DNA of 64,000 nt, from the NCBI RefSeq assembly GCF_040115645.1, contig NC_089549.1, positions 4,030,001 to 4,094,000 of the forward strand, written 5' to 3'. Each line of letters starts with the position of its first letter. Position 1 is the first letter of the stretch. Made by a program: the position numbers and the translations under genes. The notes under the pieces were generated by a model that was not told the origin of the DNA, did no database searches, and saw only the letters and a list, made by a program, of their open reading frames with translations. Source of the stretch: Euwallacea fornicatus (taxonomy: Eukaryota > Arthropoda > Insecta > Coleoptera > Curculionidae). Of this stretch, positions 26,801-38,800 are shown one piece after another.

Positions 26801-29800
26801 TGAACGTTCGTGTAAATACTTTTTAGCTAAGTAATTAATATTGATGTGATAAATGTTATCAAACGTTTTGTTCGGACTGGATGTTGTTTTCGTTGGAACT
26901 ATTCAAGTTGTCTTTGTCTTTATCACCAGCTACACTTTGGCGCGGAGTCATTGGTGAAGACTTTATTTGCAGCAGTTCCTTTTGACTTCTATAATGTACA
27001 ACACCGGATCCGAAAGCGTCGCCCATGACGTTTATGGCAGTCCTAAATCTGTCTCTGGAACACCAATACTCAAATAAATATCTGGTGATATTAATTTAGA
27101 GAGCGACCTTACAAGAGCCAGTCCACAGCCAAAATAAGAGTGACATCCTCAGCAGGTAGGCCAACAGTGTCCAGGACCATCACCATAGTGACGAGACCAG
27201 CCTGGGGTATTCCCGCGGCTCCAATACTGGCAGCTGTGGCGGTGATGCTGATAGCGATGATTCTACCAATATCCAGAGAAACACCTCGTACCTGTGCAAT
27301 AAAAATAGCTGCCACCGCTTCGTAGAGGGCAGTACCGTCCATGTTGATCGTAGCACCGATCGGCAGTGTGAACCTAGCTATCCTCGGATCGATCCCGAGC
27401 TTTTCTTCCAGACATTTTATCGTTATCGGCAATGTGGCTGTGCTGCAAACCATCGTGGAAATGTAGTTGTTATTGACACGGTTAATTGGAACGGAAATGG
27501 CTCCGGCACGAGAACCTGAAGTCCAAGCATTTATACGAATTAATCCGACGATACTAATGGCTTTGATGAATCGTGAAGACCAGAGAGTATCTACAAATGT
27601 GACAATGGTTCCTCGTTTGAAGATACTTTCGTCGTAATAAATCATTTCCATCATTGTCATTATCCTAGGAAATGTGTTAAGGAGCGAAAAAATGTGACAA
27701 GATGACATGGTCATTAAAATTGTTGGACATTTATGAAAATTTTTCATAATATGAGCGAAGGTTTCATGATCTGTAGGACGAAGCTTTTTTAACGCTTTCA
27801 AAAATGATTCGCCTCGACTGAATTGTCTCATTAGACCAAGAGGACTTCAATGGAACCTGCAGGAACTCTTGAGACAGAACGTGCGAACATGAAGACAGTT
27901 AGCTGCCTGAGCTAAGACCGACGCACTTGCAATAATTTTAAAGTTGCTATAGTAAAAAAGAGGCCCACGGATGTAAATTAGCCACCTCCTGTCTCATCTG
28001 GAGCGATAACATGAAATAATCAAGAATATTTAACATAAACAAGAGCAGCCGCCTTAAACATCACTTTCGTCCGATCCTGACGACGGAAACATCGTTTTCA
28101 TTCAACTAGAGGTCGACAATGTGACATTTTTCACCCTGTAAACAGACTAAATGTTGATCCGTGTTCTTACCTGGACGCTGTTCCAAAAGCCGTGGCTATG
28201 GCTGATGCAAGATTTTTTATGAACCGGAACGGGTTTTGCCTGGTCAAACCAAAGTAGAGAAGAGGTAGAATTATGAACCCTTGGATGAAAAGCCCTACCA
28301 TTACCGTCAGGAAATACATTCCTAACCCGCTCATCACCGAAGCTGGAACAATGAGTGCAATTTAGTCCCTTATCTGACTAATGTCCTTTGATTAGAACCA
28401 TTGAGTGTCTTCATCTTTATTCTTTACAAACTGGTTGCAGTTCAAGTAATATTAAAATGTTATAAGCTCGACAATGAATAAATAATGATGGAAATTTTTA
28501 ATCGACCCAAGTATAGTGTGATTTAAAATATTGAATGGTTTGTTGGCAATTTTTCAAGGTAAAATGCCATCCAGGACTATTCAGTATCTACAAAAAAAAC
28601 AATACCCACTTACACATATCGCTCATCTTCAAGATTTCTGAGCAAACCAAAAACAGAATACCGACAGGAGAGAGAGTAATCACCCATGAGGTGATTTTCA
28701 TCATCATCGTTAGGAGGTTGTGGAAGAAATTTGCCATTGTCCTGGTTTCCTCGCCTAGCTGAGCTAGAGCTATCCCCATCGCTGCGGCGGCTACCACCAA
28801 GCCAAGAATGTTGGTGCTCTGGGTACTTTCATATTTAATATTGAAGCTGTACGGATCTGGATGTAGAAAAATTTTTATGACTCTTGCAGCATAAGCACAT
28901 CAAATTACGATTTACCATTATCCTTGTCATTGTTTGGAACCAGAGAGGTGTGATACTGGAAGAGGAAATTATGGTTTTTAGTATCTAAGCAATACGAAGA
29001 GGACAAGAATTTGATCGAAAATTCTAATGAGAAAATACATTAAGATGTCTATGTTCTGTAATTTACAATTGAAGGTCAAGTAGTAGAAAATGCGCACTTG
29101 ACAGGTTTAAGTGGTTTTTTAATTTTCGAACATAATAAATGTGCAAGCTTTATGAAGGGAATTGGATGAAGTAAAAGAGAAGTCAAACTTAAAAAATTTC
29201 CAAAGCCTCAGTAACTGATTTTAGCCCTTTATATACATTTTTACATACATACCGTATGGTTTAGAAACGTGTCTACACATTTAACAGTCTACTAACGAAA
29301 ACTGAAAGAAGTTGGATCGGCTCAGGGAAATGTAACAGAGATATGGAGGCACCATAGATCTGGAGATCACAGTGCAAGAACTAACAAAAGGACTCGAACC
29401 AAGTCAAAAAACATACCTGAAATATGGTAGCTTCAACTAAGTTGGACGGAAACATGCTCCTGTAAATCGTCCATCGGCGTCAGTACCAATAATGCCGAAC
29501 AACAACATGATCTTACCGAACAAGATCCAATAAGGTGTCTGTGGTGGTGGTATTCCTTTCGGGCAAAGCTTCGGATCCAGTACCGCTCACATTCCTACCC
29601 ACCCCCGGCTGAATCGAAACCACCACAATAATGCCCAATACCACCGAGGCAAAGGTCGTTGTCAGATAATAGGCTATTGCTCTAACTGCTACTTTTTTAG
29701 ATAGAGTCAAGTCCAAGCTAGCTATAGCTGACACTGTAATGCAAAAAGGCCTTTTGTGCCTAAAGTTAGAGATTCACGAGGAATGTGGAGGGTGATGTGT

Positions 29801-32800
29801 GGAGTAGAAACGATATTGCCGAATCTAACAAGTGCTCACCTAAACAAGAAATAATCAAAGGAATGATCAACGACTTGAGCATCCTCAAAAAGATCTGTCC
29901 GATAAATCCCACATACATAATTTCGCGTTCACTCCAGTCATCCTTGGCGACCTTCAGTATAAACCCTAAAGCACCACCCACCAGCACACCCCCTATGGTC
30001 AGGAATGTTAGGGCGTTATTTCTTAAGAATCTGATGAATTTGTTGCCCCTTGGAGGCGATTTGTCCTCCTCTACCTCGAATGTGTGGTGCATTGCTGCCA
30101 CCGGAGATCTACCGGAGTCTGGGTGGGTGTGTAGTGGTTCAAGTTCTGTCTGTAAGTTATTAAAAATGGGTTTAGCTGGAGTCGTGCGTCCTTGTGTAAG
30201 TAACTAAGACTGCTAATGAGCGAGTGAATGAGCCTGTTAAAGTATGTGTTAATTGGATCATTTTACATAAATTTTTCATTTTTGCGACTGCATGAATGAA
30301 GCAATCAAAATATCTGAAGGAACATCTAAATTTAAATTCTCAAGGACTTCTGTGAAGCGATTTTGGCAGATTCGGAACAGGTTTGCGTTTCCCCTTAACA
30401 CGAAGTTTAATTCGCATGGTCGCTCGAGATCGACATTATTTATCTAAGGACCCATGAAATTATTTGCATAATTTATAACTATTTACTCCTAACGAGCTGC
30501 AAACTTCATTCAGCATTTTTCAAACCTGTTTTAGTGTGCAGATTTTATTCATTACAAGACGGCGATTAGTCACCGCTGGAGCCCTGACATAACGAAATCA
30601 CCTTAAGCGAGTATATGCTTACCTGTTTATCCAACATCTTATTCACACTTAATTGTTAAACCACTACAGCTGCAAGACTACACCGAACTGAAGCTGGTAC
30701 TCTAGCAGTTTAGTTGTTTCATTCTAAATTTTGTTTAATTAATACAGCGTTGTTCAAATAAATTCATATTTATTCGGAATGCGTTATTACATCCTAATTA
30801 ATTCACAACAATAATTAATATGTGGGACACAGTAAACGCGTAAATGGTTTTGTGTTGAGATGGGTTTTGTTTCAATGTCACCATATCCTCGGCGGGAGTT
30901 AATTTAAATTTAAGTGATGGGTATCTAGCGGGTTGCTAACAACCAATTAGTGGTATAGCGATAGATGATATAATAATGTGAGCATTATCGGGAGTATCAA
31001 AATCCATTGGAAACTGGAAATCAAGCGAAGAGAAAAATTTAGAGGCTTAATCCCATTATTGACGATTCGGATTGTCAGCCCTGTACAATATTTATTAACC
31101 ATTATACGACTGAGCAGTTTGTTTACTTACAAGGTGTATATCTGCAAAAACCCGACAGTCGTCCAAACATTGTGATGTATTTTGGGAAACTTTCGAAATA
31201 AATCATTTGCGCTGTTAAGATTCAAACATTTACCTAACTTGCGTTTTTCTTTGTTTCAGGTAAGCTATTAAATATATCCAGCATAATGATGCGGTAAGTA
31301 ACCAGCTTAGGTTGTAAATTTCCTCTCGACTAATAGTAAGTAATTAAGGTTATCAAATACCGAGTCAAATACTTGACTAAAAATATCCTTCATCATCAGA
31401 AAACATGCGAAGGTTTAATTTAATCCAAAAGAACAATTCTGGCTGGATCAGAGGTATGACTTTTATTTTTAATGATTTTCTGAGGTGCAAATTTTCCCTT
31501 CACGTATCCAGGAATGGCAAACTATTTCTGGGTTAAACGCATTATGACAAATTCGAGGGAAATACCTGTTTGAGGCACATCCTAAAACTTCTTAAGAAAT
31601 CCTGCAAAATTAAAAAAGTGCAAGGGGATGTGTGGTTCATTCAAGCTTTAGTCCCGCCCCCAAAATTTTATATAATTTTTAGAAGGGTTGTAAAGGGAAT
31701 CACGTGAAATGGTGCTTTGAGCAGTGATATCGTAAAATTATTATTTTTTGTTATTCAAAAGCAGCATTAAATGGGACAAAAAAAACTTTCTTTTGATGTT
31801 TGTTCACTTTTCCAAATGCTACTTACAACATTAGTGAGGTGAAATAGCCGACATTTAAAATTCAAACATGGGTCAAGTGGCACCTCACATTAAAGATATT
31901 TCAAAACTACATTTAATGGCGTAAAGCAATTTAAAATCGGTCGACGACTTTTTGAAAAGAGGAGCTATAAATAGAAGAGAATAAATGTCGCAAAAATGTA
32001 ATACAAATCAGTTTTTGAGTTATTTTTATAAAATGTCAGAATTTATATACCCATCTTTATCGCCGTGGGGCCATCTGCGTTATTCTATGATCATCTGCAT
32101 TTCATCTCATCTTATCCCATTTTATTATCCCATACAATGACGCCTCGTGCCATGAATAAGTGGAGTCCGTCAGAACCACAAGATAAAACTACCCGCATCC
32201 ATGGAAACCACGTCATCCTTCCTCGTAATTTTCTGTGATAAGTCGCAATTCTGATGAATGCAAATTAGTTTTTTGAATGCAATAAAAATAGCTTTTTAAA
32301 CCTATTTCATAAAATAAAGAAACTTATCTCAAGTCGTGTTCAAAAGTGCAAATAACTTGTTAGTTTTACGTGCGTCGCAAGATCAGATTTGACACCCTTG
32401 GACCTTTTTTTATCGAAAGTAGATAAAATAAAAGTTTTTTGTCGCACTGTTAGAGAATTTGGTAGAATTGTGATGAACAATTACAGAAGTTTGCAGATGT
32501 ATTAGCTAAGAAATCTCCGTTAATGTAAGGCAGGGATTTGTTGACAGGTTATGTTTTTGTCAGGAGCACAACGGCGCCTCTTTCGAACATTTAATTTAAT
32601 TAATTTCCTATCAAAAAATAAATTCTTTCAATTGTTTATATCCTATGAAAATGAGTTTGTATTGCATTTCTTACGTTTTTGTTTTTCTATTTATAGCTTT
32701 TCTCTAAACATTAATCGATCAATTTTAAATCGCATTGAACAATTAAATGTAGTTTTAAAACACCTATAATTTGAGGTGTCACTTGACCTGTGTTTGAATT

Positions 32801-35800
32801 TTAAAAATCGGCCATTTTACCCTACTGAGAACGTAAGCAACATTTGGAAAAATAAAGAAACTTCCAAATCAAGTATTTTTTGTGCCATTTAATGCTATTT
32901 TTGAATGTACAAAAATTGTCAATTAGTTGGGGGATTAATTTTAAAAGTGAATATTGCATTAAGACGAGAAGTTTTCATTAATTTTTACAAAAATGCTGTA
33001 TATATTAAAAGCTTTTGTTACATGATCGTTTTCTGCTAAATAGATTTTCAAAATGAGCACCTATAATACGGTTATTTAGTCCTGTACGGATAGGTCTATT
33101 TATTCGGTACTGCACTGTGCTGATTTGTGGCCGGTAAATTGAAAATTATATACCGGGTACAGTAATGTTGTTAAGCGACCTTACCGTATTCTTATTAGTG
33201 GTCTATCGTACGAAACAGTCTACTCGTTTCTAGAATTAGTCTATAATTTAATTTACATATTTTTCTCTAACTGCGAACATAGCCGACACTAGTTTTAACT
33301 CAAAAAATGATTTTATCACGAACTGCAGAAAAAATAGTATGAGCATTTCGTTGTAAAATCATATCCTCGGTTTCTAATGCTTGTTAGTTCTCGCACATCA
33401 GGTATCAATTTACATACGGAATCAAGAATATATTGCTTTTACTACTAGATACTCAAAATAAACCTTTGCAAATTAGGCGATAGTTTGAAATAAAATAACT
33501 TAACATAAATGTCTATTAGGTGTTATTCGTTACAGTACTCGTTAACACTTTCTAGACTTGCCTCCTAACGTAGCCTAGTCCGTAAAAAACTCCTACTGTA
33601 ACCAGTCTTGCCTAACCATTTGCTAATAAGCGAGTATTAACTCGTTTTCTGAGACTTTTCCACACTATTTCGTGCATAATTCATTACTTGAAAATATTTT
33701 TTCTCATATTCGTTTTCATTTTTTTTCCTTTGAGTTCTGTGTTCGAGTCAATATAGGCTTCGAAAAAATAAATATGAGTGAGTGTTCTATGAATATTTTG
33801 CAGTTAATAAATAACGATCGTTATCAGTAGCTATTTGGGAAAAAGAAAATAAGACAAACAGAGAATCTCTAGTTAAGTGGGGGCATTTCCCTCTTAAGCA
33901 CAGCATACTCAGTAACACGAACATAATGTGTTAAAATACTTGTTGCTTTAAATGGTTGTGTTCTACTGTAAGATCCGTGTAATATTAAAGTCATGCATTC
34001 TTGTGGTCTGAGTAACTTGGTAATGATCATGATTTAAGAAATGTGATGATCATTACTGATCTTTGAGTATGCCGCTTTAAAAAATGAATATTAGCGTAGA
34101 AACATTTAGTACAATTGGCTTGAAGCCATAATTTCGAAAATATTAGTTGTAAAAATTTAATACAAACAATGCAATCTATACTTTATTACGACTAATTATT
34201 AAACGACAACGTACTGCTCGTGTTGTCCTTTAAAATTGGTTTATGGCCTTCCCATGATTACTATATTGTGAAATCACTGAATTGAAAAAAAATATTTCTG
34301 AGGTTTTCCTGGAAGAAGAAATATTGCATCAATTCGTCGTAAATTTTGGCTTTATTGTTTTATAGTACATGTTTAATAAACAACAATGTTATTCGATAAA
34401 TGGTAATAAATTACAGATGTCCTCACCTCACTCCTAACGCGAAACGACTTATTTCCAGTCACCTATAGCTATGGTGACTAATGACTCGAACGATTTACGC
34501 AGCCTGAAAACAATTCTTATTTATTAAAATTAAATCAACATTAATTGCTCAACATACAAATGATGATTCGAAATATACAATTTATTCTTCGAATCTAATA
34601 AATATATGTAAGATTCGCGGTTCAAGGGTGGAGAGAAACGACACAATTCTCAGAGCACTGGAGCAATGGAATATCCCGATGCAACCCGGTATCCACACAC
34701 AGAACACATCCCCTCTTCGTGAGAGAACCGATAAGACGGAAGGGCTGTCCACCCTTTTTCCCACGGGTACCGAACCCCTAAACGTCATTCTCACCTACTC
34801 TAAAGAAATTTATAAACAACCCTCTCTTCTCACGCTAATCTGGGGAAGAGCTTGGTACCAAAAGCCCGTACCACTTTCAGATAATGCCAATTAATGATCT
34901 TAACATAAACAAGAAATGCGAGAGGATTCATGACAGCCCTTTCACCATTTTCTCGCACTTATCTTGGGAGGAATTTAGACCCAGAACCCCGTGATATTTT
35001 CAGATAATTGATTAATAGTTTCAACATGGACAAAGAATGCTCACATACAGTGGGCAGCAAAAGTATTCATACACCTGTAACGCTGTTAAACAAAATGAAA
35101 TAACAATATGACTAGTACATTGTAACATTATTTAATTAATTTTGTATTAAACGGCAACATGTAAACAACTAATCTATAATAATTTTTTTACTAAATCATA
35201 TTATTCATAAGTACTATAACAAAATGTTTACAAACATGTCATAAAATTAGACCGCAAAAGTATTCATACATAATGTAATTAATTAGAAATAATATTATGA
35301 TATTTAATATTAATATTTTGTGACATGGCCTTTAGATTCAATAATAGCTGCTAAGCGTCGAGGAATCGATTCGACCAAGTTTCGTGTTACAGAAGGATCA
35401 ATCTTTAACCATTCTTCTTGCAAAATTCTTTCTAAGTCACTTTTGTTACTTATTTCACGTTTTCTGATTCGTTTCTCTAATTCATACCATAAATTTTCTA
35501 TGGGATTGATGTCTGGCGATTGGGGTGGAGGCTTAACAATTTTTGGTATGTTGTATACTAACCATTCCTGAACAATTTTCGCCGAGTGTTTAGGATCATT
35601 GTCTTGGTAGAATGAATAAATTCGAGGCATATTTAGTTTTTCAGCACTTTGTTTCAGATTGTTTTTTAAAACATTCAAATAAATCATTTTATCCATGATC
35701 CCTGGAATGATCACTAAGTTTCCCACTCCATTGGTTGACATACAGCCCCATACCATGCAGGAACCACCTCCATGCTTTACTGATGCTCGCAGATTCTTGG

Positions 35801-38800
35801 GGTTTAAAGCTTCTCCTCTTTTTCGCCATACCAACTGTCGACCATCTGAACCAAATATATTGAATTTGCTTTCATCACAAAATAAGACACTATTCCAAAA
35901 ATCTAGTGGGCTATTTATATATTGTTTTGCGAACTGTAAACGTTTCTGTTTATTTTTTTCATTAATAAAAGGTTTCTTTCTAGCTACTCTTGAACAGTAT
36001 CCACCTTTTTTTATTATCCTTCGTACAGTATCGGGGCTTACTTTTTTTGTAAACATTTCTTCAACCCTTGCAGCTAAATGTGTAGCACTTATTCTTGGAT
36101 TCTTTTGGACCTCTCGTACAATTTTCCTCTCTTCTCTAACAGTCATCTTTCTTGGTCGTCCGGTTCGTTTGCGATTAACAACGAAGTTTTCATTTTAAAA
36201 CTTTTTGACAATGCTTTGAATAGTTGCAAAACTTCTATTAACTGTTTTTCCTATTTCTCGATATGATTTATTTTGTTTATGTAACCTGATTATTATTTCT
36301 CTCTCAGCAATTGTCGTTTCTCCCAATTTTCGACCCATTACGTCTTGAAACAATTATTTTTTAGTTTAATTTCTGATTTACTACTCACATTCACTTGTTA
36401 TTACTAGCTGATATAATTTAAAAATGAATATCCGTAGATACGACCGACTTCCTTGCAGGTTTAGACCTGTATTTGTGTGCCGACACAAATGTATGAATAC
36501 TTTTGCGGTCTAATTTTATGACATGTTTGTAAACATTTTGTTATAGTACTTATGAATAATATGATTTAGTAAAAAAATTATTATAGATTAGTTGTTTACA
36601 TGTTGCCGTTTAATACAAAATTAATTAAATAATGTTACAATGTACTAGTCATATTGTTATTTCATTTTGTTTAACAGCGTTACAGGTGTATGAATACTTT
36701 TGCTGGCCACTGTATACATAAATTATTAAAGACAATATTTTTTCCAGTAAGCATAAACTTAAATTATAGTTTATCTACTGTGATTATTGGGAGGATATTA
36801 ATAGATGGGATGGCAAGAAAGAGATCATAAATAAAATTTCTAAGTCAAAACAATTATTGCATTGTGAAATGTTCGAATATTTAGAGAATAGATTAACTGT
36901 CTAACACAAGCTTCAGCTTTTGCACGTTTGCACTTGTCTTAAAGTAGGCCTGTAGATGCATATTCAAAACCTAATTTTTCTAATTCAGTATTTGCCATAG
37001 GTGGGTCGGATGTTAAACCCGATTTTGTAATGTACAAGTTTATCTGCTTAGAAATTACATCAAGTCAGCGAAAAAATTATCCTCGGTATGTTTAGTTTTA
37101 TTGTCTTAAAATTTTCAAATCATATTATCAAGACATGGATTTATTGTGCTTTTAATCACGAGATTAGTTTCCAAGCTATAAAACGATTTATTTTGTGTAA
37201 ATTAACGTAAGTAATCTACTCTCGTATAACCGTTTCACAAATGTGAAGTGACTGTGAAGTATTGATGAAAATATTGGTTATTAATTCAGGGTAGTCTAAA
37301 TGGGCGTTATTGGGATTGGTATGTGTACATCATTGGTTGTCCTCATGGTTTAGGCGTTCCGCCACGTATCATGCTCTACGAGGGATAGGAAAAATACACC
37401 CCATTAACATACTTAATCTCGGGTCATTTAGCCTACAAATTTTAACAAACTTGTTACTAATTTACCAAAAAAAAAAGTTGTTTACTTGCCTTTAGAGAAC
37501 CACCTTACGATATATGCTATATACATAAATTTAAACTTTGCAAGCCAACCAAACAATAAAATGATAATAATATGCGCAAGTAGACTCACCAGCCGATCAG
37601 CTATCGGTATGGAGATTCTACTTGAAACTATTAGTTTGCAATGCAAATTATTTTCAACTTCAAATCAAGGTGTTGTAACAACATTGTGTCACGTTTATAA
37701 CAACATTGAAATGCTTTTTTTTTTTGTTTTCGACGTTTAAGGTTTATCACAATTATTCGAACGTGGAAGGTTATTCATCTGTGCATTTACGTTTAATTAT
37801 GGTCAAGAAAATCTCATTAAAAATGGTGTTTATTGCAGTTTGGCGTGTGAGTCCGAACAAAAGGGATGGAATTCACGTGAAAACCGAAACACCCTTAATG
37901 CTGTAAGGGGGGATGTCTTTCATCTTTGGCCGGAACGCAAGTCGGCTATTACAAAATTGCAAAATTTTCAAAAGTCTGAAATTTTCTGTCTTTATTCATA
38001 ATAAAATTTCCTAATCGTGCTGTAAAATGTCAGCAGCCAGCGCGTAATTACAGAACACCTTGCATAGACCGTCAGAAAAACGCATAAGGCCGCAGTAGTC
38101 AATGCTGCTTAACCTAAAGTGATTCACTTGCCCAAGTTTTAGACGGCACTTCCAATCACATCCTCGCACTATGCCAGAAATCGTAAAGATGACACGCATG
38201 GACTAATTTTTACTTTTTATTAATAAATTTAATATGTGTGACGTCTGAATGACGAAAATTTGAATTAGAAGCTAAAATGACTTTCCTATCACCGCAATCG
38301 AATAGCAAATCTGCTCCGCGGTTTGAATCGGAAATTTTAGTTTAAATCTCTTGAAGATGTATAAATGCAATTTGTGGTTTGCCTGGCTATAAGTTATTTC
38401 TCTCTTTTTGTCAATATTACGTTTTTCTTCTCATTAGCGCATGAACGGCCTTAACCTTCCGTCTAATAACTAGCGAGCGTATCTACCAATCAGGTGAAAC
38501 CGGTAGTGATAGGTGGGGACTTGCGGAAAGGTACTTAAATATCACTACATCTACTTACGCTTTAGCACTGATCGTGACACTAAACAACACTTCTTAGATC
38601 TTCCCAAGATTTTGCACCAATCTGTGTGGCTTTAATTTTTCAAATGGTAGATTGCTATACTAATCTCGCTTTTATCGCAAATAGTACCATAAAAGAGATT
38701 TTATAGTACAAATCGAGGAATTCCGCGCAAGATACCGCTCGTTTGGATGTACTTTCCCGGGTGGGTTATGAGACAAGAGTGTGTTTTCTGCAGCCGCTCA

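Noticed and set aside
27443..27831. Upstream extension of the open frame of EAAT exon 8
   Set aside because: The protein match begins exactly at the SSTATLP splice junction (27442). The upstream residues are not EAAT-like, so they are intron.
35695..36198. Plus-strand ORF of 167 codons within the Tc1 element
   Set aside because: It is the antisense shadow of the transposase coding strand.
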